A stretch of 64,000 nucleotides of DNA from assembly GCA_028697205.1 (NCBI GenBank), contig JAQVFO010000006.1:1-64000 (forward strand). Reading direction: 5' to 3'. Positions 34,503 to 45,947 of the stretch are shown piece after piece. The notes under the pieces were generated by a model. That model was given only the letters and a program-made list of their open reading frames with translations. It was not told the origin of the DNA and made no database searches. The stretch comes from Candidatus Altimarinota bacterium. Lineage in GTDB: Bacteria > Patescibacteriota > Gracilibacteria > BD1-5 > UBA6164. The position numbers and the translations under genes were made by a program. The stretch's first letter is position 1. Each line of letters begins with the position of its first letter.

Positions 34503-34766
34503 TTAAAAAACAAATTTCACTCCCCTAATCAACGTCTCTTTGTCTTCCTTTTTCAACTTTTTTATCTCATTTTCTCTTTTTCTTACCTCACTCATAGTTT
34601 CATAAGTTTCAAAATAGACAAGTTCAACTGGTCTCCTTATCTTTGTATAATGTGCTCATGACTTCAAATTATTGTGCTCATTAAGTCTCTTTTCTATATT
34701 ATTTGTAGAGCCTGTATAAAGAGTATCATCAGCACATTTTAGTATATAGACTGTCCGAGGAGTCAT
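34503..34766 (-). CDS. GIY-YIG nuclease-domain protein (YhbQ-like)
   Basis: 87 aa. The whole protein is one GIY-YIG domain: VYILKCADDTLYTGSTNNIE (the YIL/YTG pair replacing GIY-YIG), RLNEHN, then KSGAHYTKIRRPVELVYFE and the catalytic Glu in EVRKRENEIKKL. Family members are single-domain nucleases of uncertain role in DNA repair. Confidence 0.9.
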
Positions 34767-34793
34767 AAGTTATTGATTATTTGTTAAACTTAA

Positions 34794-35888
34794 TTATTTT
34801 AGATTCAAAACTACTATTTCAGGAGTATTTCAAACTCTCATTGGAGGTCACCATGTCCCTATACCATTTGTAGTATAGAGATTGTAATTATCTTTTGTAT
34901 AAAGTCAGTAATCTTTTCACTTATAAAGTAAATTTGTGATGTATCAAAATGGCCAAATTTGTCATTTATGAGTATGGCCTGAAAGTTGTAAATTTATACC
35001 AAAATCTGAAAATTCTTGTATATAAACTGGTTCGTGATAAAGTAGAATTGATGATTTATCTTTTGTAAATCAAGTATTTTTAAGCTTTTCAAAAATACCA
35101 TCAATATTTAGTTTCCCATACCTATCTTTATAGTTTACTCATACAATTTGAACTCAATCTACATCTACAAACTCATCTTTTAACTCTTTTATCTTTGTTT
35201 TTTGCAGTATTTTATCTACTTCTGTCATTCATAGATAAGTTTCATGATTTCAATTTACATAATATATATCTGATTTTATTGTATTTATATAATCTGCCAA
35301 ATGATCTAAACTACCATCACTTCAATCAAGTAAATCTCAAGTTATAAAAACTATACTTGGATTTAAGTCATTTATCATGTTTACAATTTTTTCTAGATAT
35401 CATTCTCTAATAATTGCTCACAGATGCAAATCTGAGATAAAAACTACTTTTTTCTGTTTCCATACTTCTGGTAAGTTTTTTATTTTTATATCCACATTTT
35501 TAACTACCGGATTATTTGCATTGTAAAGTCAATATCAAGTAATTAAAAGTGTTAAAAATATGATAATTATTCAAACTATTTTTAAATCAAAACTTATGTG
35601 AAATATTTTAAATATTCATAAAATTAACAATGATATCAATGAAAATATAAACAGATAAGAAAGAGCTCAAAGCCATAAAGAAGATATATAATAATAAGTT
35701 CTTACAAAAACATTATTAAAAATATGGACAAGTATAGACGCTAATACAAAACTAACAGATAAAATGAAAAACAAAACAAGAAGTGAAATTTTATATTTTG
35801 TTATTCAAAAAAATACTATTAAAGAGTAATAAACTATAAAATGAGAACCTAAAAGTATAGTAAGAATAGCCAAAATAAAAATTGACAT
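34794..35888 (-). CDS. Membrane-anchored metallophosphoesterase (YkuE/YaeI type)
   Basis: 364 aa. Four N-terminal membrane helices (residues ~1-120), then a calcineurin-like phosphoesterase domain: D-x-H in VVFISDLHLGAI, GDLLDG, GNHE in YYVNGNHETY, and GHTH in LQLSGHTHKGQIWPF. All metal ligands are present. Resembles YkuE-type and lipid-A-related phosphoesterases. Membrane location suggests a lipid or envelope substrate, not proven. Confidence 0.88.
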
Positions 35889-36038
35889 ACAAACAACTTA
35901 AAATCTAAAATTTAGATTATTTTACTTTTTTCTATTCATATATCAATTTTTTTGGTTAAAAATCTATTTAGATATTTGACACATAAAAAAATGTATGTTA
36001 CCATTTAAATACATTATTTATAATATAACTTTAAAAAT

Positions 36039-36215
36039 ATGTTTATACTTAGAAAAAAATCAAACTATGATATGTTACATTGGGTATTGTTTCTAGCTTG
36101 TGCTTTTACTCTTACTTTTAAAATTGTTGAAACTGCATCTAGTAAAAGTATGGCTATTTTTGCTTATCAACCAGATTTAGCTCAATATTCAACTTTTGTA
36201 CAATTTTTCAGCTAA
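36039..36215 (+). CDS. Small membrane protein, paralogue of 44334-44528
   Basis: 58 aa. One membrane segment (MLHWVLFLACAFTLTFKI) and a C-terminal PDLAQYSTFVQFFS. The gene at 44334 has the same layout (KKTN, TLTAKI, PELAQYSTMV). No TGA codon inside. Too short for family assignment; the shared LAQYST ending supports a real protein. Followed by its own terminator. Confidence 0.6.
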   Translation: MFILRKKSNYDMLHWVLFLACAFTLTFKIVETASSKSMAIFAYQPDLAQYSTFVQFFS

Positions 36216-36225
36216 TATAAAAAAT

Positions 36226-36258
36226 AAAAAAAAGTCCTATAAAAAGGACTTTTTTTTA
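36226..36258 (+). terminator. Terminator after small membrane protein
   Basis: AAAAGTCC-TATAAAAA-GGACTTTTTTTT. Confidence 0.85.
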
Positions 36259-36326
36259 GATAATATTATTGCAAAAGATATAAAAGATATATAATAAATT
36301 TACTTTAATTTTTAATTTTTCAAAAT

Positions 36327-37295
36327 ATGCTTTGAGTTGTAATTCCTATACTTCTTATAATTTTACCTTTGATTATAATATCTATTTGATGATCTGCTTG
36401 AATTCTACCAGCTATCATATTTGATATATTTTTGATAAGTTTATCAGTAAGAATAGTAAAACCACAAACTGTAAAAACTGTTGAATTATTTTGAAAATAT
36501 AATCGTATACTTAGATCTTGATTAAATTTTATTATTCCAATCTTTGAAACTACAAAAGAACAAGTTTTATATAGAATAAACTTTTCTGTAGATGTAGATT
36601 GAGTTACTAGTGATAATGTAACTGCATATATTTGATTAAACGTTATCTATTATGTAGAAGATGATAAAGATGATACTGAAGAAGGTTCTATATATAAATC
36701 AGTTTATAAAATAAACGACCAAAGAACAATGATAAAATCTACTATCGACCAAGAACTTAGAGCTATGATAGTAACTTTTAATCATAAAGAAGTTTTTGGA
36801 AAAAGAGAAGAAATTGGTATGGATATAGAAGTAAAATTAAGAGAAAAATTATCAAGTTTTGGTTACAAATTGGATTCTATCCAAGTTAGAGATGTAAAAC
36901 TTGATGCATCAGTTATGACAGCTATGAACAAAGTAGTTGAATCAGAAAAACTAAAAGAAGCTGCAATGAATCAATGAGAAGCAGAAAAAATAATGCAAGT
37001 AAAAAGAGCTGAAGCAGAAAAAGAATCAAAGATATTATTATGACAAGGTATGGCAGGACAAAGAATGGAAATTGCAAGATGATTTAAAGAATCAGTTGAT
37101 ATGATAAAAATGACAGATAATACTTTAAATGCTGCAAAAGTACTTGAATTTCTACTTGATTCTTCTAGAATTGAAACTCTAGGTAATATCTGAGATAATC
37201 AAAACACAAAACTTATCTATCTAAATGAAGATATGGAGTGAAGAAACTCAAGAGCTAGAGAATCAAAGCTTATAGCAGGTAGTGATATAATGTAA
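36327..37295 (+). CDS. SPFH/stomatin-like membrane protein
   Basis: 322 aa. N-terminal hydrophobic hairpin (VVIPILLIILPLIIISI, then a second segment), followed by an SPFH domain: ETTKEQVLYRINFSVDVDG, then NDQRTMIKSTIDQELRAMI and a typical IGMDIEVKLREKL plus YKLDSIQVRDVKLD. After it a coiled-coil rich in Glu/Ala (NQGEAEKIMQVKRAEAEKE). Forms oligomeric membrane scaffolds; role here unknown. Follows the small protein with its terminator between. Confidence 0.85.
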
Positions 37296-37306
37296 TAATA
37301 ATTTAC

Positions 37307-37333
37307 AAAGGCTAGTATAAAAACTAGTCTTTT
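37307..37333 (+). terminator. Terminator after SPFH gene
   Basis: AAAGGCTAGT-ATAAAA-ACTAGTCTTTT; moderately strong. Confidence 0.6.
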
Positions 37334-37357
37334 AGTTTATACTTAATTTTTTAAATT

Positions 37358-38914
37358 ATGTTTGATATAATTTCATTTATAAGAGAAAAAATATTTAGAA
37401 GATCTAAACTAACAAGTGAGTTAGCATGAGAAGAACTTTCAGAAAAACAAACTACAAAACTATGATATTTTTTACTTTTTTGTATGTTTGGTGCAATAAT
37501 GACATCAGCTCAATGGACCCTAAGTATAATAAAGTGAATTCCGGATTCTCCAACAAATATACCTTACTGTATAAATAATGTAATCAATGCATTTGATGAA
37601 AAAAATAACAGTAATTACTATTCTTACTGAGATTATAATTGATACAATTATTCTTATAACTGATATAATGACTGTCAATTAACATCTACAAACCCTAAAT
37701 TTGATTTCACAACTGAATACAACAATTTATTAAAACCATATGAAGAAATAAAAAATTATAAAAATTTATTACAAACATTAACTTCAAGTAAAACAACTCT
37801 TGAATATAACCAAAAAAACTCTAGGGAAGATTACAATACTTCCCTTGCCGAAAAAATAGCAAATGAGAAATCTTGAATGTATAATACAAATGATATACAA
37901 AACAAACTTCAAGATAATCAGTCACAACTTCAATCAGTAGAGTCACAAATAACAGACTATACAAATAAAATAAAAGATATTCAAACAACTTATAAATCAG
38001 AAGTAAGTAATTTGATACAAAAATTAGATAAAGCTAATAGTGATTATAGAACAGCTTATTTGTTGTATAGACTTTATGTTGCTATACTTTCATTTATATT
38101 TTCTATAGTTGTATTTACTATACTTTACAAAATTTATGTAGCACAAAAGATAAAAAATAGTCCTCATACTATTATATTTTCTGTGGCAACTTTTGCTTAT
38201 TGACTTATTTTAACTCAGATATCAGCAATGTTTATCTGGGACATAATTCCACATAAATTAATTGAATTAATACAAAAATTATTTAGTCTTTTTACTCCTT
38301 TAGTATATTTAGTACAATTTTTATGGCCTGTTATAATTATTGCAATATTTTGATTTTTAGTTTATAAAATACAAAAAAGACTTTATTCACCAAAAAACGT
38401 TTTAAAAAGATTTATATCAGACAGAAAATGTCCTAATTGTTGAAATAGTGTTGATTTCACAAAACCTTTTTGTCCACTTTGTTCACACGAGATACAAATA
38501 CATTGTCCTCATTGTCATGAATTAACTTTAAAATGAATGCCATATTGTTCAAATTGTGGAGGAAAACTTCCAGAACACGATATAATCTCGTACTCAAATA
38601 CAAAAGTTTTTGATGATACTTTGAAAAATGAACTAGAAGATATAAATATAAATGAATTTAGTTGAGTAAGATTTATTCCAAACGAATGAAGTGCATTTAC
38701 ATCAACTAGAGAAAATATAGTAAAAGTATCTGCTTATATGATAAATAAATTATGAAAAACTAAATTTGAACCAAATGAATTTTTGCCATATTTAGAAAAA
38801 ATTGAAGTACATATAAACAAAGATTCTTTAAGTAAAAATGAATTAAATAGAATTTTATGAAAAATAAAATCATGGATAAAATCATGATGAGAAGTAAAAA
38901 TGATTAAAAAATAA
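37358..38914 (+). CDS. Membrane protein with coiled coil and double zinc ribbon
   Basis: 518 aa. One N-terminal membrane helix (YFLLFCMFGAIMTSA), a Tyr/Asn/Gly-rich extracellular stretch near residues 85-110, a long coiled-coil (~125-230), three more helices (~235-340), then zinc ribbons: CPNCGNSVDFTKPFCPLC and CPHCHELTLKGMPYCSNCGG near residues 365-405. A soluble ~110-residue tail follows. I do not know this architecture; zinc ribbons on the cytoplasmic side suggest partner binding. Confidence 0.75.
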
Positions 38915-38919
38915 AATAA

Positions 38920-38951
38920 AAAAAAACTGCAAAATTTTGCAGTTTTTTTTA
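38920..38951. terminator. Bidirectional terminator
   Basis: AAAACTGCAAAATTTTGCAGTTTT, between convergent genes, extending into the ddl stop codon. Confidence 0.85.
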
Positions 38952-39821
38952 TTTATCATTTACAACTACTTTAACCAGTTCTCCAAAATTCCTTCAAGCT
39001 TTTAACCAAGATTTTGGAACAATAGATCATTCTGTCATTCATGGAATTGTATTTATTTCTAGAAAATAGATTTCATTATCTTTAACCAAAAAATCAACTC
39101 TAGCATATCATTTGCAATTAAAAAAGTTGTATATTTTTTTTGCTTGAAAAGCTAGTGAAGACTCAAGTGAAGGTTCTATTTCTGGCCATGTTTCTTTGAT
39201 TTTTGGAGCATCAGAATATTTATTTTCAAAATCAAAAAATTCTCATTTTTCTTTTTGTACTTTCATAATTGGTAATACTTCAGAAGCAACAATAGATACA
39301 CTATATTCTTCAGCTTCAACAAACTCTTGTACTAGTATATCATCTGTAGTATGTTGTTTTATATCTGCAATTTTTTCATTAAATTCTTTAATATTTGAAA
39401 CTTTATAAGTGTACATAGAGCTTCATCATCTATTTGGTTTAGCAATAAGTGGAAACATATCTAAATCCAATCTTCAATTATATAAAAACTGAGCTGGAAC
39501 ATTTACTCATAGTTTAGAAACAAGTTCATTTGTTACATATTTATTTAAGCAAATTGCATGAGTTTCATATTTCGAAAATGTAGTATCTATTCAAAGTATT
39601 TCTAAAAAAGCAAAAATCTTTCAGTCTTCTCAGTATTGTCAATGAAAAATAGGAATTGCTAAATTGTATTTATCTTTGTTTTCCAAAAATTTTTCTAAAT
39701 CAGAAGGAAAATCATAAAAATCAAAATCTTTGTTTAAATATTTTTTAAAAAATGCAGCACTTCTAAGAGCAACCTCTCTTTCACTGCTTGTTCCACCTGA
39801 TAATATAGCTATTTTTTTCAT
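38949..39821 (-). CDS. ddl: D-alanine-D-alanine ligase
   Basis: 290 aa, slightly short for Ddl (300-360). ATP-grasp ligase making D-Ala-D-Ala for peptidoglycan. N terminus KKIAILSGGTSSEREVALRS is diagnostic, then GQYGEDGKIFAFLEILGI, ATP-site DDILVQEFVEAEEYSVSI and the metal-binding CKGYARVDFLVKDNEIYFLE with INTIPGMTEGSIVPKS. All motifs present, so probably active, and shows the cell makes peptidoglycan. Confidence 0.93.
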
Positions 39822-39832
39822 AATCTACAAAA

Positions 39833-40078
39833 TTAATAAATATTAACAATTGCTTCGTTTGCTTCATCTATTTGAGAAGTTACATCATACATTGATTTTT
39901 TTAATTTATAAAAATCTAAATAATCTTTTGTACAATTTCATAAATTCTTACAAGGTTTATCAACTCTTCAACAAGCTTTATTTTTTTCTCATCTTGTACA
40001 ATTTCACTGACATCATTCTTTTCAAAATCTTATTTCTTCAAAATGTCTAGTTGGATGACTTTTTACTACATTATCCAT
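39833..40078 (-). CDS. Small cysteine-rich protein
   Basis: 81 aa. Six Cys within ~40 residues: GKEGCQGNCTRGEKNKACGR, then PCKNLGNC, with glycines mostly TGA-encoded. The C terminus is helical (YDVTSQIDEANEAIVNIY). No signal peptide. The Cys could bind zinc or an Fe-S cluster. Lies 11 nt upstream of ddl on the same strand. Confidence 0.6.
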
Positions 40079-40201
40079 AAACCAAATTTATTAATAATAC
40101 TAAAAATATATTTTTAAACCTAAATTAATCAAATTTATTTTTTATTGACTTTATGTTAACAAATACTATAATTAAATAAATTTATTGATAATTATTTTTA
40201 A

Positions 40202-40879
40202 ATGGACGAGAAATTGAAATATACAGGAATTTGAATTAACTTAAGAACACTTAGAGATAAATCAAACACAAAAGTTCATAAATTAGTTGAAACATTAAGC
40301 GAATCTAATGCAGAAATTTCAAGAATAATAAATGAAGAAGATGATGATTTTATAGTAACATGTAATATGTTAAATGAATTTAGTGAGCTTATTTATGATC
40401 CTATTATTTTAGCTAATATAAAAGACATAAAAATAAGCTTCTTCAATTTTTTAAAAGCAAATAGTATAAAAAATATTCCAAATATAAAAAACTTAATAAA
40501 TAAAGAATGATTTAAATTTTACTTTGCAAGTCTTTTTGTAGTATTTTTAAACAAAGTTTGAAAAAATATGTTAAATAGAAATGAGGCAAAAAAAATACTT
40601 TCAATATCAGACGACATTGAATGGAATATTCATATCTTATGAGTTTTTTTAAACTGTATTAAGCCATGAGAGATTGATGACCAAATACTAAATTATATAT
40701 TGAAAAATAAAGCTAATTGTTTAACAAATGAAAAAATATTATCTTTATTGTTTGAAAAAATATGAAAAAAAAATATATCTAAATCTCATATTCATAGTAT
40801 ATTCAATACTATTTCTGAAAGTCTATTACCTCATTTAAATTGATTGATAATTGATTTTGAACTTTTAGTGACTATCTAA
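40202..40879 (+). CDS. Hypothetical protein
   Basis: 225 aa, soluble, basic and helical (SFFNFLKANSIKNIP). Starts MDEKLKYTGIGINLRTLR. Family not recognised. The 3' end overlaps the pcrA stop codon (tail to tail, 3 nt). Confidence 0.6.
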
Positions 40880-43227
40880 ATTTTTTTAATTGGTGCTATT
40901 TTTATGTTCATCTTTACTATTCATTTTTCACTAAATGCAATTTCTGCTAATTCTCCAGAAAGTGATGTAATTATTCAATTACCAAATTTATGATGATTTA
41001 CTCTATCTCAAAGAGAAAAAGTTGAAACATCATTAAATTCTTTTACTTTAATTTTTGGAATAGAAAATCATTGTCATCATAAAATTGTTTCAGAATCTTT
41101 TAAATTTATTCAAAAACTAGATCACAATCAAAAATTTGATATTTCCATTTTATAATCTTCTATCAATTCTTTTGGGATTTCTTTTATAAATCTTGATACG
41201 ATATTTCTAACATAATTACCAAAATAAAATCTTTCAATTGCTCTAGATATATAGAGCTCTTTTTTTGCTCTAGTCATAGCTACATACATAAGTCTTCTCT
41301 CTTCTTCTAATTCTTTTTCTGATTCTAAACTTCTTATATGAGGAAAAATAGATTCCTCAACTCATGCAATAAAAACTCTTTTTTGTTCAAGTCATTTACT
41401 TGTGTGAATTGTCATCAATGTTACATAATCAGCATCATTTTCAACACTATCTAAATCTGATATAAGAGCTACTTCTTCCAAAAATTGAGAAAGTGATTCT
41501 GTTGGTCATAGTCAATTATAATTTGTTGCTAGATTTATAAGTTCCTTTATATTATCCATTTTTCATTCTGCTTCTTCTGTTCAAAACTCATCTATCAAAT
41601 ATGTTTTATAATCAAGTTTATCAACTATATGTTGTATTAAATCTGCAACCTCTGTTCTTTTTGCTACTTCTCTGAAATTTAACATTAAGTTAAAAAATCA
41701 CTTTACAGCACTCTTTGCTCAATTATTTAAATCATCTATTTCTTCAACATTTTCTAAGATTTGAAAATATGGTAAAGAAAAATTATTTTTATAAATATCA
41801 AGCACTTCTAAAGTTCTAGAACCAATCTTACGAGATGGAGTATTTATAATTCTTTTAAACCCTATAACATCATTTGGATTAAAAATAGCTTTTAAATATC
41901 AAATTATATCTTTTACTTCTTTTCTGTCGTAAAATTTTAATCATCAAACAACTTTATATGGAATTCATTTTGATAGTAAAGCTTCTTCTATTTGACGAGA
42001 TTGTCAGTTTGTACGATACAAAATTAAGTTATCAGAGTATTTACTAATTTGTCATTCCGACTGAAATGGAGAAATCTGTTCTTTGCTATTTTCAATACTA
42101 TTATTTAAAGCATAATTTGTCTCTTCAACAGATTTATCAACTCATATTCATTCGCTCGAAATGACATTTTTATTCATTTTTTCTTCTATTATTTTTGCTA
42201 TAATTGATGCTTCTAGTTTATCATCTGGAGCATCTATAAAAATGATTTTTTCTCAACTTTCATTTTCAGTCCAAAGAGTTTTTTCCAGTGCTGTTTTATT
42301 ATTTTTTACTACACAGTTTGCAGCGTCAATTATACATTTTGTACTACGATAATTTTGTTCCAATTTTACTACAACTGCCTCAGAATAATCTCTTTTGAAA
42401 TTTATTATATTTCTCATATCAGCTCAACGCCAAGAATAGATTGATTGCCAATCATCACCAACTACTGCTAAATTTCTATATTTTGAAGCTAGAAGTTTAA
42501 TTATTTGGTATTGAACCATATTTGTATCTTGATATTCATCTACCATTATATATTTGTACTTTTCTTGATAATAATCCAAAATTGTATGATTTTTTAATAT
42601 TTGAAGTGTCTTAAAAAGTATGTCGTCAAAATCTAAAGCATTGTTTTCTGACATCTTTTTTTCATAAATATTGTATACCTGAGAAACTTTTTCTTTTATA
42701 AAACTATCAACAGCTCATACATAATCTTTTGCAGCCAATCAACTATTTTTAGCTTCACTTATATAATATGCTATTTGTCTTGCCGGAAATTGTTTTTCAT
42801 CTAATTGCAAATCTACCGTTATAATTCATTTTAATAATTTAAGTTTATCATCTTCATCATAAATTATAAAATCTTTTTTTAAATTGATTCAAAGTTCAGA
42901 TAAATCATATTTATTTAAAACATCTTTAAGTAAGTAAACTCAGATAGAATGGAAAGTTCCAATAAGTGGTAAATTTCATTTTTGTCTATAAATATTGTTA
43001 TCAATATGAATTCAAAGCCTTTTTCATATTCTTTCTCTCATCTCTTTTGCAGCTTTGTTTGTAAATGTAACACAAAGAATTTCCGCTGGATTAATTCAAA
43101 CTTCTTTTATCATATGTTCTACTCTAGCTGTAAGAGTTGCTGTCTTTCAAGATCATGCTCAAGCTATAATCAAAAGTGGTCAATTTATTGTATTTTTTGC
43201 TAATTCTTGTTTTTCGTTTAAATGCAT
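40876..43227 (-). CDS. pcrA: UvrD/PcrA-type DNA helicase
   Basis: 783 aa, superfamily 1A 3'-5' helicase. Motif [17 protein letters not shown], Ia [19 protein letters not shown]-type VDEYQDTN with [73 protein letters not shown]. The last ~45 residues ([18 protein letters not shown]) are the PcrA Tudor-like domain that binds RNA polymerase. An in-frame ATG near residue 694 could look like a separate gene but the frame is continuous. Confidence 0.95.
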
Positions 43228-43354
43228 TTTTATTTTGTTATTTTTAGTAAAAATTATAAAAAAGAGTTTATTTATTTTAATTTTTTTTCAAAGTTATTTT
43301 TACTTTTATTTAAAAATAAATATTATAAATTTATTAATTTATAAAGAATTATTT

Positions 43355-44260
43355 ATGAAACAATATCTAGATTTACTAAACCATATAATAACTAATTGAA
43401 CTGATAAAACAGATAGAACTTGAGTTTGAACTAGAAGTGTTTTTGGTTATCAGATGAGATTTGATTTATCATCAGGATTTCCACTTTTAACTACAAAAAA
43501 AGTATTTTTAAGATGAATAATTCATGAACTTATTTGGTTTTTAGCATGAGATACAAACATAAAATATCTAGTAGATAACAATGTAAAAATTTGGAATGAA
43601 TGGCCGTTTACAGCTTATTTAAAAGCAAATAATCTAGAAAAAGATTTTCCTAGATATTCAGAAGTTTGGTCAAAAAAATTGGAAGAATTTATTGAAAATA
43701 TAAAAACAGATAATGAATTTGCAAAAAAATGGTGAGAATTAGGTCCAGTTTATGGAAAACAATGGAGAGATTTTGGTTGAGTAGATCAAATAACAACAGT
43801 AATAAATCAAATCAAAAAAACTCCAGATAGTAGAAGACTTATAGTTTCAGCATGGAATCCAACAGAGATAGAAGAAATGGCTAAATCAGGACTTCCTCCT
43901 TGTCATACGCTTTTCCAATTCTATGTAGCAAATTGACGTCTTAGTTGCCAACTATACCAAAGATCTGCTGATACTTTTCTTTGAGTTCCATTCAATATAG
44001 CATCTTATGCTCTACTAACTATGATGGTTGCTCAAGTTTGTGATTTAGAACCTTGAGATTTTGTACATACACTTTGAGATGCACATATTTATAGTAATCA
44101 TTTTGATCAAGTAAAAGAACAATTATCAAGAAATCCTTTACCATTGCCAACTATGAAAATAAATCCAAATATAAAAGACATATTTTCATTTAAAATTGAT
44201 GATTTTGAATTAGTTTGATATGAAAGCCATCCTGCAATAAAAGCTCCTATTGCTGTATAA
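43355..44260 (+). CDS. thyA: Thymidylate synthase
   Basis: 301 aa. Methylates dUMP with methylenetetrahydrofolate. [41 protein letters not shown], active-site Cys in [30 protein letters not shown], and [20 protein letters not shown] are all classic ThyA motifs. Length is larger than E. coli (264) owing to an insert around residues 85-125, as in many other ThyA. Divergent from pcrA. Confidence 0.96.
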
Positions 44261-44333
44261 AAATGATGAAATATTTGCATATATAAAAAATATATAGTAA
44301 AATTTATATGTATTATTAATTAATTTTTTATAT

Positions 44334-44528
44334 ATGTTTGATTTTTTAAGACCTAGAAAAAAAACTAATTTCCAATTGTTATTTTGGTCACTTTATATTT
44401 CAACTGTTGTAACATTGACAGCTAAAATACTACAATTATCATCTGACCTTACAATTCAGATTTTAGCTCAACATCCTGAGTTAGCACAATATTCAACTAT
44501 GGTAAAATTATATGTAATTTTTAGTTAA
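44334..44528 (+). CDS. Small membrane protein, paralogue of 36039-36215
   Basis: 64 aa. Basic N terminus (RPRKKTN), one membrane helix (LLFWSLYISTVVTLTAKI), then a PELAQYSTMVKLYVIFS tail aligning to PDLAQYSTFVQFFS in the 36039 protein. Not recognised. Immediately followed by its own terminator. Confidence 0.6.
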   Translation: MFDFLRPRKKTNFQLLFWSLYISTVVTLTAKILQLSSDLTIQILAQHPELAQYSTMVKLYVIFS

Positions 44529-44555
44529 TAAAATCAAAATATTTTGATTTTATTA
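44528..44555 (+). terminator. Terminator after small membrane protein
   Basis: ATAAAATCAAAATATTTTGATTTTAT palindrome, directly after the stop. Confidence 0.65.
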
Positions 44556-44576
44556 CTTTAGTTAATCTTGTTATAA

Positions 44577-44605
44577 AAAAAGCTTAGATATTATTACCTA
44601 AGCTT
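44577..44605 (-). terminator. Terminator of the GT30-like gene
   Basis: AAAGCTTAG-ATATTATTAC-CTAAGCTTT; its 3' arm holds the stop codon of the minus-strand gene. Confidence 0.65.
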
Positions 44606-45776
44606 TAAATTTTTCTGGAAAATTTTTAATTAAAAATCTATAAAATACTCAATAAATAAGTGGGATAATTCTATCTTTATACATTTTTTGAAAATCATTA
44701 TATCTATTTTGTATTTCCTCTCTATCAATAGATAAGAAATCATCTACTTTATTTTGATCTTTATCTCTTGAATTAATATATAAAAGCAATCCTGTATTTT
44801 CTCAAAAATATGATATAAGCCAATTATGATTATACCTATTTTCAAGTTCATTACTTATAACTGTCAAATTACCTGCATGCATAGGTTCAGCTATATTATG
44901 TCATCATAAAACAAAAGATCATTTTACTTTATCAGCGTAGTAAGCAGAATTTAGATAACCCATTGAATTAAATAAAACTCACTTTTTTATAAACATTGCT
45001 GCATTATTTAAAGGCATTTTAGGTAAAGAAATTGCTTGTAAATTATCAGGAATACTAAAAGGGATATTATATGTACTTCATCAAATAAAAATATCTTTAT
45101 TAATAGTAGAAAATATTTCATTTAATTCACTAATTTTTTCAGGATTAGGGTTTGTTTTTAAAAGTTTAAATAAACATGTATTAAAAAGTCCATTTCACAT
45201 CAAATCAATAAATCACACACTATCACTATTAAATTGATTATGTCACAAATAATTTTTTATCTCATCCATATCTCAAAAAATAATCTGAGCATCTGGTAAA
45301 AAAGCTTTTAATTTATCAAAAAAATATCATTGAGCAACATCTGAACTTGATAAATTTGGAAAAGTTAATACATCAAATTTTCACTTAATCTTTTTTTCAA
45401 AATCATCTTTACTCATAGATAACCTATCTATAACAAATCAAATCAAATCACTTCAAGGTTCAATATTTTCTAAATCTAAAATTTCTATAACTTCGGGAGT
45501 ATTCATTAAAATATTTTTATTATAAATATTTCAAAAGAAGAACTCCTTAAATTTAGAAAAACTCATATTTGGATACTTTTTAAAAATAGCTTCTAATGTA
45601 TCTTGTCTAAAACGAAATCATTTTTCCTCTGTTTCTACTTTTTTTAAATAATCATAAGAAAGACCCAAAACATTAAGTCTTGAGTTTATACTTTTTTTGG
45701 TATCTGTAATAGTTTTTGATATTTTTCAACTATTTGTATTTGTACCTTGTCTATTTTCTAACTTTTGTAACTCCAT
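44598..45776 (-). CDS. GT30/Kdo-transferase-like glycosyltransferase
   Basis: 392 aa. The C-terminal half has the layout of 3-deoxy-manno-octulosonate transferase (WaaA): NSMGYLNSAYYADKVKGSF, then VLGGHNIAEPMHAGNLTVIS and NELENRYNHNWLISYFGENTG, corresponding to the GGHNxLEP and GPxxxNF motifs. The N-terminal half (residues 1-190) is not similar to WaaA. No other Kdo genes are seen and CPR cells are not expected to make lipid A, so the sugar and acceptor are unknown. Alternative: unrelated GT-B enzyme. Confidence 0.6.
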
Positions 45777-45947
45777 CTTTTAGAGTAATTTATAATAAGT
45801 TAATTATATATATTTTAAACTAAAAACAAATTTTTGACAAATTTAACTACTTATTTCCTTGATAAAAATCAAAAAATTAATACAATACAAACTAATTTCA
45901 AATTCATAATTTGTTATTTTTTACTTGTTATTTTTTATTTAAATTTT

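Noticed and set aside
40876-41148. Separate small gene after the helicase
   Set aside because: The frame is continuous with pcrA and encodes its Tudor-like C-terminal domain.
45777-45947. Possible T-box or riboswitch before lysS
   Set aside because: No T-box sequence, specifier loop or stable terminator is seen; only AT-rich sequence with a TTGACA-like hexamer lacking a well-spaced -10.
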